From assembly GCA_003991915.1 (NCBI GenBank), contig RQTK01000086.1, positions 360,028 to 424,027 of the forward strand: a stretch of 64,000 nucleotides of DNA. Direction: 5' to 3'. The translations under genes and the position numbers were made by a program. Under the pieces are notes generated by a model. The model had not been told where the DNA came from, made no database searches, and was given only the letters and a program-made list of their open reading frames with translations. How positions within the stretch are numbered: position 1 is the first letter of the stretch; each line of letters opens with the position of its first letter. Below are positions 12,126 through 24,954 of this stretch, in pieces. The stretch is from Elysia chlorotica. Its lineage: Eukaryota; Mollusca; Gastropoda; Plakobranchidae.

Positions 12126-13971
12126 TCTTTCTTTCTCATTTCTATATATGGTCTGCCTTGTTGCCCTTCTTTCCGCCTAAGTCTTCCTTCATCTGTCTCA
12201 TGACACTCACTTTTTTTTTTTACATATCATTTCTCCTTGTTAATCTATCAGCTGACTACAGATATGAAATTCCACCTGTTCCTTAGAGCCACACGGGTCC
12301 TTTAACTTTGCCTCGCTACTCATGGCTCCTGGAACCTGGTCAAACTTCTCTTATCAAACTTTACTCGGAAATGTCGAAACATCTTTAGATGCATATTACG
12401 CTTATTAAAAATGCTTGCAAACAATATTTATCATGTATCGCCCCCAACAAAAATGAAATGAGTCTTTATATCGCTCTCGTTTGGCGATAGGTTTGGACTG
12501 CATTGTTGCATATGCTACATATTGTTTCCTTGCTGTTCCGTGTCCCATTCCGACCACACGCTTTCTTTCTTTTCCTATTTGTTAACTGACCATTTCATGT
12601 GACCACTCCAACTAAACTATTAACCATCCAAAATAAGAAGAAGAGGGGAAAAAAGGCTGTTGGGGTAGTTAGTGGCTAGAGAGGGGATAAAAGCGGAGCA
12701 CACACAAGCAAAAAACAAAACAAAAAAATCCCTCCCTCCTACAGATGGATGAAAAAGTTGCGAGACAAAAAACAAGTGTTAATTCTTGCGTTAATATGTG
12801 GGTGTTTGGGGGGAGAGGTGGAGGCGGTGTGTGTGGGGTTGGGCATTGCTGCAAAGCGCGTGTCGCGTGAGTCACTGTTTAAGCGCGTCCAAGTATTCTC
12901 GAAAGTCAGTCTCCACAATGACCTAGACTTCTTTCAGGCTAGAGGGAAAAAAGGGGAGGGAGTACCAACACTGTTAAATATTTGATCCGCACCATTGATT
13001 GTGTGAGATTGGCATCGCTTGCTGTGTTGTGCTCACTCGCATCAGCCGAAACGCAGTGGGATGTAGATTGAACAGGGAATTGAGAGGAGGCGACAAGAGA
13101 AGGCGAATGAGATCAAAAGTTAAAAGAAAAGAAAAAAAATCGATCAGTTGAATCTTTTATTAACTCCTCATAACCGTAAGTGTTTAAGAGTATCCGTATC
13201 AAAGGAAATTATGTCAAAGGTATACGCGAAGAGCGGGTTTTCAAAAGAGACTTGAGACAGACAGATAGACACAGGACAGACATATTAATTGATTGATGAA
13301 CGCATGCGCAGTAATCCTTAAATAAGTTCTTGCTCCATTATCTGGTATTAGAAAGCATGCATGGTAAGAAAGTCTGTTTAGACGTCATCATGCAAGTATT
13401 AGTGAATACATTTATCATTCTACCCTAAAACTTTCCTTCAAGCTAACTGATCTGAATGAAACTGAGTACAAGAAATGCCGAGGTCATCGGATCGTTTCAA
13501 TTGAACCCACTCAAAAGATATAAATGGCAAATATATTAACCCGCACCGTTACCAATGCACGTCGAAGAAGTAATCAGCTATTTTAGCTGAATAGCGGTCG
13601 ATCAGACATTTGGTGTTTTCTTGCAGCACTCTGTTCACAGAAGCGTATCGATCACGAAAGGTCAGGTCTAGTGGGACTAAGTCACGCAGACAAGGCTACA
13701 GCGGCAGTAGCCTATTTAGCGCGGGGCCCGCTACTGCTGTAGTTGCTTGCCTTGAGAAATATTCCCAATCAAAGCGTTATCCGATAATCTGTCAGCTCGA
13801 CCTCAGCTGAGCAGTGCAGGTTCCAAACTCACTCTCCGTTGAGACCATGCATGACCAAGCTGGCATGGAAATGGACACAACGCCACTAATCCCCTACACA
13901 AAATTAGCACTGGTTGAGGTTTTATCATCGTCATAAGAGCAAGCGGAATTTCTATCGCCTCGGGTTGGGGA

Positions 13972-14343
13972 GCTTAGTGGCGCTGGGGTTAGAGAGTCGG
14001 CTTTGATACAGGATGTCCAATTTAACTCCAGACAACCAAGCCACGTGTACCCAGGGAGAGGTGGATGGGCGAACTGGTCAAATTGGTAGAGCATTGGCCT
14101 GCAGATCGGGAAGCCTTCGGTGCGCGTCCCACAACAGGTCGAAAATGTTATTGTCCCATTTCGTCCCCTGTAACAGTTGCTGGTTGGGTCGGTGTCAGTA
14201 TAATGTGAACGACTGAGACAGGAGCCCAGATCTGTCCGCTGTCTCGTTTGTGGCAGCACATAAAATTGTCAGACGTCAGTCTTGGGGTCCGTCCACAATA
14301 TAGCATATATAGTGCCGACGTTGGGTGTTAAACCAACTCAGCT
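13972..14343 (+). repeat. SINE copy with a second tRNA-like head upstream
   Basis: 14066-14343 holds the standard unit: a head with GGTAGAGCATTGGCCTGCAG, the core GTTGGGTCGGTGTCAGTATA, and the tail GTCCACAATATAG to GTTAAACCAACTC. Just upstream, 13972-14040 has another tRNA-like head (GGCGCTGGGGTTAGAGAG and a B-box-like TCCAATTTAACTCC). Confidence 0.75.
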
Positions 14344-15068
14344 CAACTCAATGTATAATTGCCCTGTCGCCGCTTAGTATCTTTCTTGAGATAATGGAGA
14401 TTTTATACTAAGAGACAGTTCGCCTCCGACCAATATTATATCTTGCTGTTAACAATAACTTGGATCAAGAGGGGCTTAGGCACGGATATGCTCGTGGCCT
14501 ATAAGCTTGGCGATAAATGAATACAACAGTAAGTTCTGTCCGCAGGAAATACTATGCTTCCATCTCTCGCAGCACTGATGCACTTAATCAGGGTTGTTAT
14601 CAGTACGCGGCTTCAATATATATACCATCAACAATGAATATAGTACTGGGGATAGTTAATACCTGTGATAAGAAAAGGTTGGGTTGATTACGATGGAACG
14701 GGGTTATGCAACGACTATTCTAATGTCGTTTTTCTGGCTATTTTAAGTGAGTGTGATATAATGAGTTGGTTATGGGTTACACACTCACAACTGTTGCACT
14801 GCAACAGATTCACATTCGTATTCTTATCAGCAGCAGACAACGTGTTATGCCAGCGATAATTAAATATATAGATCAGGCATGCATCCGTTCAAATCTCTTA
14901 ACAATTTCATTCACGCCGTTGAGATTGAAGTTTAGAATCATTGTCGACTAAGGCCATCAGAAATATTGGTCTTTATTCTTTTCGATCGATCTCCTGACTT
15001 ATCTGTAAAATATCTCATCTCTATCAGCTTCAGATTGTCTTCTCTTTTCTTTCTCTACATTCTACACC

Positions 15069-15072
15069 TCCC

Positions 15073-15129
<57 letters not shown>

Positions 15130-15133
15130 TCTC
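15069..15133. repeat. (CT)n microsatellite
   Basis: CT repeats with single CTAT and CTGT interruptions. Confidence 0.93.
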
Positions 15134-15749
15134 GTAAAAAATGGAAAAAAATGCTCTTTTTATGAATACTTTAGTAGAAAGTTGCCAAAATATTGTGATA
15201 TACTGAGATAACCGTTTTTCTTCTTTTGAAAGTTTTCTTGCGTGGGCTTTACTTTCTTTTCCCCTCACCTCGTCCGTTGCATTGTGTTTCGATTTTCAAT
15301 AGCTTAATATTTTTATAGCACAAATGCTGCGCTTCATTTTTGTGTTTGTGTTACACTGTGATAGATGTACGGCCATTTCATAATGCACCTGTCGTTTATT
15401 ACAGTGCGTGTTCAGTGGCTGAATGTTGCCAATAAAATATATATGAAAATATGTTTTCAGGTTTCCTTGTCGTGGATATCATGACTCGTGGCTTTAACTT
15501 TAGGACTACAGTGATTATTGCGTACATTAATTGTATAGTGAACGTACTAGCTATTATTCTCTCGATACGTTTCTCACAGACACCATTTCAACTTAAACAT
15601 TCAATACGATTTCCAGTGTCCACACTAAGATATGGTTAGGAAGCTCCAGTAATTCAGTCCTTTAAAGCTCTGGAAGCAGGAGGCCTGTGGTTCGAATTTT
15701 AGCCGGTGTTCACATCTATGTATATCTTAAGATCAGGACAGTTTTGTAA

Positions 15750-15767
15750 CCCCCCCCCCCTCCCAGC

Positions 15768-15811
<44 letters not shown>

Positions 15812-15912
15812 ACTCTCTATCTCTCTCTCCTTTTCTTCTTTTCTTCTTCTTCTCCTCATCATCCTTCTGTTTCTTCTCCCTCTCCCATTTTCTCTTTCAC
15901 ACACACACACAC
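15750..15912. repeat. Compound pyrimidine tract: poly-C, (CT)n, TTC-rich, (CA)n
   Basis: A C10 run, a (CT)n tract, CTTCTT-type triplets and an (AC)n tract follow one another over 160 bases of almost pure pyrimidine. Confidence 0.9.
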
Positions 15913-16377
15913 ACATATACACATTTGTATCTTCAATCTGGTCGAATGCAGTTATGTACATGGTCTGCTGAACTACAACTTTGAGAGTCGCAGACACACA
16001 ATTTTGTTTGAACATAATAAAGAATCCAGCATGGATTTTTTTAATGCATTGGATTTTTTTTATGGTTTGCTGCTTCAATTAACTCAAAGACTATGAATTA
16101 TAATTCCATTCGTTGATATTTATATATTTTATTTCCTTTCGAGAGTTAATCTTGCCTTTTTGAAAAGAAACATGTCGGCTGTGGCCTTGACACCCCACGG
16201 CTATTCATTGCAAAACAGGTGCTCATGTTGTATACTTTTAAGTGGGACGTGTGTGTACATTGTATTGTGCATATCTATACTTTTCACGGTTTTTTGGTTG
16301 TAATTTTATAAATTTGTTTCCACCTGTAATTGCCGACAAAGATCCATCATGTAATACATTACAAAGTGACATGAAAA

Positions 16378-17092
16378 ATAAATCAAGTAAGAGCGGTATA
16401 AACTATGCGCCCTTCCTCACTCCTTTTTTTTTTTTTTTGTATATCTATTTGGTGGAAATTTTAATTAAACAATAATCTATAAACAGTAAAAACTCATCAT
16501 TATCCAAACCTTTGTCGTCTATTTATATTCCAAAAACAAAAGAGGTGCAAAGTGATGAAAGAAAGGGAGGGTGTGTGTGTGTGTGTGTGTGTGTGTGGGG
16601 GGGGGGGGAATATTTTAATATCTTACGCTGTCAAAAAAGGTGCTTGATAAACTGTGTCTGGTAAGAGTTAATCGTTAAAATGGCAACGTCTAACAAGAAG
16701 TTTAAAAGGGTTCCGGATGATATAGCGCAGGAGACCAGAACAGACCTGGCTAAAGACAAAAATAATACCAAGGCTTAGCACTACAGGTAATGTCCAGGCG
16801 CCAACCATTCCACTGCCAGCACATACTGTTATGCTTCTTTATCTAATTGAGGTTAACGAGATTATTTGATGGAAAAAAGGGGAAAAACGCAAACCGCCAA
16901 AAGAAGGTTTGTTCATTGTTTTTGTTTTGTCTTTAACTAATACAAGTCTGTTCTAATAATGTTAACACGATTATTGTTCAGCGCATGTGCTTATAGATTA
17001 TTGTTTAATTAAAATTTCCACCAAATAGATATACAAAAAAAAAAAAAAAAGGAAGAAGGAAGGGCGCATAGTTTATACAGCTCTTACTTGAT
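16378..17092. repeat. Fold-back inverted repeat, about 103-bp arms, 508-bp spacer
   Basis: The arms 16378-16482 and 16991-17092 are reverse complements with only a few mismatches and a poly-T/poly-A length difference. Shared pieces include GTATATCTATTTGGTGG, AACTATGCGCCCTTCCT and TCAAGTAAGAGC. The spacer holds a (GT)n-Gn tract at 16568-16608. It could be the terminal repeats of a non-autonomous DNA transposon or a fold-back element. No coding potential was seen between the arms. Confidence 0.75.
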
Positions 17093-18265
17093 TTTCTATC
17101 ATAACATTGACACTAAAGTCCAATTTGCATTTACAAAAATTTCCAGACCTTAGACTCAACAATTACACAAAAATGGAGGGATCCGAAAGAGACCGTCACC
17201 AAAAGTCCTCATTAACAACATGTATTATGTTTTTAACGAACCATCCGCGCGCCGCCTTTAAATTGCTGAATAATCAGGAATTTAACCTTTCTTCTCCGTT
17301 CTCTCTCATTGACCCCATGTGAACGTCTCGTGTGCGGAGCTTGCCCGGATTCATGTAACGCGCGACCTAGTAGTAGTACTGCAGTCATACTATAGGTACT
17401 AGACTGAGAGAGTGTGTCCTCAATGAAGGCTGGCGAGCGCAATCCGCTCTGTTAGGAACCAAGTGGTGGTATCCACGGAGAAGGGCGACCCAATATCGCT
17501 GGCCCGCCACGGACCCACAGTTTGTTGATTCAAGTCCTTTCCATTCTCATTGCACTCACAGCACCGGACCTTGGCCCCGTGCGCTCTCTCAGCCGCTGAA
17601 AAACAATCAGAAGACTCGGTGTTGTTAGCAACGCGTGGTCTACCTTTGGCATAGTAAGCAGCTAGTCTTGGCATTGACAAGCCCACGTACACGGTGAAAG
17701 AAACGTTTGCTCTGTGGGCACTGATTAAGCGGTTTTGGTCGTTTATCGACGGGTTTATATTAGAGTATTCTTATTTTTTTCATTCTAACATTTTTTTAAA
17801 GCGATCAAATTCGTTCGAGCGACCACATCAATGTCATTCTTCACTCTCTCTACTTAGTTGAATATTTTATGTACCCATACGCCTTTTTGTCTGCATAGCG
17901 ATTTTATTTGCGTCTTCCTCTTGATTGCTTAATCGATGTGCTTCTAATATATTAGAATCCAATTGGCATGTGAATGAAAGTTCAACGCAATGTAGTTGAG
18001 AGAAGATCACATAACCGCATGTTCAGTATCATCCCATATATTTTAAGTGCTCTCTATTTGCGGCTTCTTTACTCCTCTTCTGCGTGTTTTTTTTTTCCGT
18101 CTGTTCTTCCCCCCCCCCCCCCCGGCACCGGCATCTATAGCTTCATGACTGCTGCGTCTGCTACATGTATGATAGTGGTAAAGCCAATGTACATTATTTT
18201 AAGTGCAATAGTAATTATTACGTTTTTTTTTCTTTATTGTATTTCTGCCTTGAAGTATGTTTTGA

Positions 18266-18500
18266 TGCTTAACGCCCAACGCCAGCACTATATAGGCTAT
18301 AATGTGGACGGGCCCCAAGTCTGGCAATTTGATGTGCTGTCACATACGAGACAATGCGGGAAGACCTCGACTCCTGTCTCAGTCGGTCACAATAATTATT
18401 ATACCGACTCCAAACCAATCAATAGGGGACAAAACCAAATTGACCGATCGTGGGTTTCTTATTGCGGATATCCAGATTGGGAAGACCAACTCTGTTCAAG
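18266..18500 (-). repeat. SINE copy just upstream of TMEM64 exon 1
   Basis: The tail (GGGCCCGTCCACATTATAG on the - strand) lies at 18290-18315 and the head runs to about 18495. The core includes GAGACAGGAGTCGAGG. It ends about 130 bases before the acceptor of the first coding exon. Confidence 0.72.
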
Positions 18501-18627
18501 CCAGTTCTCCACCTCCTTTGAAGATGGTGGTCTAATCATTGTAAAGATTGCATATGTATTTACATTCAAATTCTATGTTTACCATCATTGAGCTTTTCTT
18601 TTTGCCCTCTTTCTGTTGTCCCTCCAG

Positions 18628-19052
18628 ACCGAGTTAGCGGTCAGGCACGTCGTCTATGCGCACGGTACCGTCTCAGCGCCCCAGCCGCGCCAGCACTCCA
18701 ATCCCGAACGGCCGCTCCACGCCCGGCCTGTCCAGCACGACCGCCACCAGCCGCTGCCACAGCCGCAACAACTCGGCCAGCATGGGCTCTAAGTTCAAGG
18801 TCAACTCGGACCTGCTCATCGGCGGCTCCAGCGAGATCGACGCCGTGTTCCTGCCCGTGAACCTGGAGCAGGACGGTCAGCACTACAGCAGCGACCTGCT
18901 GGCCGCCGCGCACGAGCACCTCCTGCACCAGAACCACATCAACGGCGGCAAGGGCCCGGACCAGGTCCCCCTGCTGGAGAACGGCGGCTCTAGCGTGCAC
19001 TCTGAGAAACCCGACGATAAGGAGATCGAGATAGACCAGGCCGACGCTGCAG
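18628..19052 (+). CDS. TMEM64: TMEM64 coding exon 1 (5' UTR 18628-18655, CDS 18656-19052)
   Basis: The exon begins after a pyrimidine-rich acceptor ending CCTCCAG at 18627 and ends before GTGAGA at 19053. It encodes residues 1-132 plus one base. The exon is strikingly GC-rich in an AT-rich setting, and third codon positions are almost all G or C. The acceptor implies at least one upstream non-coding exon, not located with confidence. Confidence 0.9.
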
Positions 19053-22000
19053 GTGAGATGGGAGGAAGAGAGGGGGTGAGAGATAGATAGAAATAGGTCT
19101 AATTTGGTCTAGAAAACTAATGACAATGTTGACAGACTATTGTATACTCTTTTTTTTTCGGCGTGTGGAGGTGATAAATTGGTCTAAAATCAATTTTAAT
19201 GGAGACATAATAAGGCATTTATTTATTTTCTGTGGCATAATATTTTTTAACTTGAATTAAATAACACACGGACTTGCAGAAGTGATTGTTTAAGGAAAAT
19301 GTTATGAATATGTAATCACATATTCACCTGACGTCCGAGGTGGATGCATGGTCACATTATGTGACCATTAATAACATTAAAATTTTTGGACAGAGCCAAA
19401 CCGACTATTTACAGGGCACTTATGATAACAATCTATCAACGCACCCACTTACGGCGCGAAAACAAGTCCCTTGTGGAGATGCACCGTTTTTTCACTCTTC
19501 CCTTTGTAAGTCTTCGCTTGGAAACAATATTTCCGTGGAAGGGAGACTTGAGTACGTAATGCTTTGGTATTTTAAAGTCTGTTGTACGTAATCCGTCATT
19601 GGGCGGTCCCGAAAACCTGTTTTTCCAGTATGTTCGCACCATGTTTATATAATTTATGTTTTCTGTAAAGCCTTGCAAAAGCAATTTTGTTTTTGCTAAG
19701 CAAACTAGATTGAAACACAATAAAGGATTCGTTTGGGTTGGGGGTCTTGTAGACTTTGTCTGTGGGCATGGTTAAGTTCTTCATTACGCATTTCTTGATT
19801 GTCCTCAAACAAGTTAGATAACACTACGGGAAAGCAAGAAATAGCTTGTACGTCCAGCAGAAACACAAGCTCATAATCCCACTTTATTATAGAACAGAGG
19901 CGTCCAGCGTAATTCTCGAATTCCTCGGAGATTCTAAGTGCGTTATTTACGATCGCCACTGTGTCATCAACCGTGACTATGAGAAAGGGCAACCCGCTTT
20001 TCGTATACCGAGATATCTAAGGTATTTTCCCCTCTGATGTATTGGGAAAATGTATAGACAGGAAGACAGAGTCGGGTATTTCTTCTGCAAAAATGTAAAA
20101 CCATCTCCTGATCACAGAGAAATACTCAATGGTACAGCTTGTGTTGCAGAAGATCATGAATATCATAGGAGTTAAATCGTTGACGGACCATAATCTACGG
20201 ACATATACAACACGATTTATTTATACGCATATTTTTTTCTTCACAGGGATTAGAATAGTTGAAAAAGGTATTTAGTGGAATGATATTACCTTTAATTACC
20301 CTTTTCACACACACACATTGCTTTTGTTGTTGTTTTGTTGTTTTTTTTAATAATTTTCGAAAAGAAATTTTCTCTGTTATCTGAAAGAATTTCTTATGAC
20401 ACCATTTTCATCCAGACGTCATAATCATAATTATGCTCCAAATAAGATACGATGGCTAGAGAAGAAGCTCTAGTTATAGTAGCAGTTCATAGGAAGTCCA
20501 CTAAATAAAGGCTAGAGTTCTTAAATAACTGCTAAGAATCAAGTGTAAACATAGCTGCAACAAAAAAGATTTTTTAAGGAAAACTTCATGGCTTTGGTGG
20601 CTGGTTGGTTTCATAACGTCCAACGTTAGCCACTAAGCTATAGTGTGTGCGAATCCCAAGACAAACGTTCGTTAATTTTACATGCTGCCACGTAGAGCCA
20701 AAGCGCGGAGATACTAGAACATCTGCCTCAGGCGATCACATTATGACTGTACTGGCACCGATTCAACTAATAGCGGACAAATCCGACAAATAAACTTGTG
20801 AATTCATTGGATTGAACTGGGGACCTGCTTAATAGAGACCCATCGCTCTATCAATTAATTCTTTCGACCAATAAGACTAACAATGTCTCCCCCCACCCCC
20901 ACCCCTGACAGCCCACAGCAGCGCCCTGGTGAACGCCATCATCACAGACAAGCCCGACTCGAACGACTGGTGTTACCGGGCCACGCTCACCTCCATCGCC
21001 ATCATCATCATCATCGTGGCGCTGCTGGTCTTTGGCCACGGCTACATCCGCTCCATCCTGCTGTGGCTGGAGAAGGTCGACCCGGTCATGAGCATCACGG
21101 TCCTCATGGTGCTCTTCCTCTTCGTCTGCTTCCCCATGGCCTGGGGGCTCTCGCTACTCATGGTCACTACCGGGTGAGTACGATTATCTGCCTACCTACT
21201 GATCTCGACTTGCTTGGTCAATGACACCCATAGGGACACCACGGACACAGTTTCTTTTTTTTTTTTTTCTTCCTTTTTCTTTATTTCGATTCTTGACTCG
21301 GCTTGTTTTATTTCCATAAAACATAGAAGCGATAAGAATATCTTGAAAACATGCTAGGGAAGGAGAAAATAGCTTAGACTGCCTTCTGATATCAAACTTC
21401 TCACATCGTTTATAATAATAAAACTCGCTATTATACAAAATGAGATAGGAGTTTATACCCGCAAACTTTCGAGCGTCTTCACGGCCAGTGTAGTTAAAAT
21501 TCAATTGTCAATTCTTTTAATCCATGTATATAGTTGTACCAAGTGACATTAACGGCATACGGAATAGATATCCAAGAATAACCTGACTTTATGAATAATA
21601 GCCTCCCCCCCCCCACCACTCCCCCCCACTNNNNNNNNNNNNNNNNNNNNNNNNNNNNNNNNNNNNNNNNNNNNNNNNNNNNNNNNNNNNNNNNNNNNNN
21701 NNNNNNNNNNNNNNNNNNNNNNNNNNNNNNNNNNNNNNNNNNNNNNNNNNNNNNNNNNNNNNNNNNNNNNNNNNNNNNNNNNNNNNNNNNNNNNNNNNNN
21801 NNNNNNNNNNNNNNNNNNNNNNNNNNNNNNNNNNNNNNNNNNNNNNNNNNNNNNNNNNNNNNNNNNNNNNNNNNNNNNNNNNNNNNNNNNNNNNNNNNNN
21901 NNNNNNNNNNNNNNNNNNNNNNNNNNNNNNNNNNNNNNNNNNNNNNNNNNNNNNNNNNNNNNNNNNNNNNNNNNNNNNNNNNNNNNNNNNNNNNNNNNNN

Positions 22001-23372
22001 NNNNNNNNNNNNNNNNNNNNNNNNNNNNNNNNNNNNNNNNNNNNNNNNNNNNNNNNNNNNNNNNNNNNNNNNNNNNNNNTTTTTCCGTTCCGACCACACA
22101 ACAGAAATGTCAACTATGCCTTCTAGTTCATAAATAAAGCCTCGTCAAATGTTGATACATGTACACACATTACCATCTGCTAGAATAGTACTAGCAGCAG
22201 GCACTTATTTTCTTTATTGATTTTTTAAATGCCTCTCATTGTTTCACGGAATAAGATCAATACTTCACGTTTCTTTAGAATCCTTTGAACAGTATTAATT
22301 TATGCCAGCCATGTCAACAGCTCAAAATACAAAGAATTCTTTATTAGAATTTTTATTGAACACATTTTATTGGAAGCCTTTATCTCGGACCAAAATATTT
22401 GAATCCCAAAATCTCTAAAACCGCACAAAATAAAGATATGAAATTACCCAGGTAGATTTGCATAAGCACATTTGTTTTTACGAGAAATTTTTCATTTCAC
22501 CCTATTTCGCCCAAAGCCAGCGAATTAACAGAAAAAATATGTAATTTCAACAATGCGAACACAACACAGCTGCTTCCTCTCCTTCCTTCAACAACAAACA
22601 AAACGAACGTTCGGTTCACGCACAATTAATAACTTTTTTTTTTCAAGCGCGCAAAAGTTATTGCCCACACTGCACCATTTCGGTAGAATGCTTGGTTAAT
22701 ATTGTAAAATGTAATTCAGAAGCCTAGTTTAAAAACTCAATGGCCTATAAACGACTAACAGCACGTGGATAAATTTTCTATGACTTATATGTCGAAGCAA
22801 AGGGTTAGAAATATCAATCAAACGACAAGAGTTGGGTTAACGTCCAACTTCAGCACTATATAGGCTATATTGTGGACGGGCCCCAAGACTGGCAATTTTC
22901 TGTGCTGCCACACACGAGACAGGGTGGGAATACCACGACTTCCGTCTCAGCTGCTCACATTAAACTGACAGTCCAACCAGTACGGGGCGAAATCGCCAGG
23001 ACTCGAACCACTGACCTCTTGCGTCGGAAGCCCATGTTCTACTCCAGGGCTACCGCGCCTCCATCAAACGACACAAAGAGGGGGGGGGGAGTATATAACG
23101 ATGTTCTATAAGTGTGTTACTGCATTGGTCTCTTCATGAAAACAATTAAAATTTTTAAAGTTATAGATTTTGAGTTTTAGCACAGTTAGAATGTATTGAC
23201 ACTAAATAAGTTCTGACCAACTCAGATAAAAGGGACGTTTAGTGATAATAATGTATTACATTGTAAGCACATCCAGAAGTGATAGTAGACCTATTGCCTT
23301 TAAGATTTGAGAATTGAGATGTTGTTCACATCCAAAAAGAAACAGCACAGAAATGCAAACCTGCGAATATAA

Positions 23373-23408
<36 letters not shown>

Positions 23409-23437
23409 TGCAGACAGACAGACAGACAGAGACAGAC

Positions 23438-23468
<31 letters not shown>

Positions 23469-23472
23469 GAGA

Positions 23473-23505
<33 letters not shown>

Positions 23506-24874
23506 GAGACTTTGGAGCAATAGATCGTCTGCCTTTTTTTTCTAGTTGTTCTCTAAGGACATACACCGAAGATTTCACTGATGATGATGAGGAGGAGGAG
23601 GAGCTGGAGGCTGGGGAGGGGGGGGGATGAAGCAGGGGGAAGGAGAGATATTATGAAAAGCAGAAAAAATATGAGTCCGTTTATGAAATAAAGTCGATTT
23701 CCCGGAAAATCGTTAGTTCGGAGACAAATTAGGGACCATTTTCACTGATAACCCAAGCAGTGCTCAACTTAAAGAAATAAGAACACAATTATAGCAGCAA
23801 ATGGTTAGACCGTACAGAAAAGAACTAAAAGGCTTCCGTTTCAAAGCCTTATTTAGTGGGCTAAGTAGCGTTTCTGACACGTTGATTAATAGCAGGTCCA
23901 TTTCTTTTGGACACAAGAATTATTTGAGGATTATGCTAATAACGATGTTGACTATGTTATTGGTGTGACTTCAAACATTGTTGCGCACACCCAATTGTTT
24001 TCAAGAAGCTAGTTGAATAGGCATTAGATTGTCCACCTTTTTTTAAAGGGTATTTTAAATTGTTGGTGATAATTTAAGGATGGATGGACAACAACATGTC
24101 TGTATTTGTTTATAGATAAAAAATCTTTCTTGGCGAAAGATTCAAACTAATTAATTAGAGCGACAGTTCGAAAGATTGTTGAACCTAGTGCCTCTAACCA
24201 ATTTATTTTGTGAACCTCTTGACATGAAGAAACTTGTCTCAAAAGTTTTGTTTTGATCCAACTGAGTTGCTTTTTTAACCTATGATAAATTATAAAAAAA
24301 AACCTCCAGGCGAATTGTTATATCTAGTTGCATGCAAATTTAAGATGACTGTAGGTTACTTTCATATTCCTATGGCCAAAAAAAAAACAACAGTGACTAG
24401 GGTTATTTTAAAAACAATGTTTTTTATTGTAAATGTCTCCATCTATCTTCAATTTATAATATCTGTGGAGATTTTTAGTATGTTTTAAATTTCACACTCT
24501 TTACAGTATTATTTTAATATAATCATTAGTAAACCGGATAGTTATGAAATTTTTAAAAAATGCAAATGTAAATTTTCTTAAAAATGAGTTATTAGCCATT
24601 TTATGAATATAAATATACCTTTGTATCTTGTAATTCCTAGACTTTATTGCCTTATTACGACGTTATTTACCGTGTAACAAATCTAGTTTTTTTCAGGTAT
24701 CAAAGAATAGACATTTAGAGTTGCCATTTGATGATCAAAAGTGAGCTTTGAAATCTTAAAGATGTCTAAATTTTTAACCTTATGTGAAATAATGATCTCC
24801 TCTCCACATATGTTTAGAGATGATACATTTTTTTTACTTTAGTTTATTGGGGGTGCTTATGAACATGATCTCTG

Positions 24875-24954
<80 letters not shown>

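Noticed and set aside
17974-18591. 205-codon + strand frame just upstream of TMEM64
   Set aside because: It reads a poly-C tract and then the antisense of a SINE; no exon structure or known domain.
18641-19000. 119-codon - strand frame rich in Ala/Val
   Set aside because: It is the shadow of GC-rich TMEM64 exon 1.
20883-21224. His-rich + strand frame
   Set aside because: It is an out-of-frame reading of TMEM64 exon 2.
21494-22133. Long open frames across the gap
   Set aside because: They exist only because unknown bases contain no stops.
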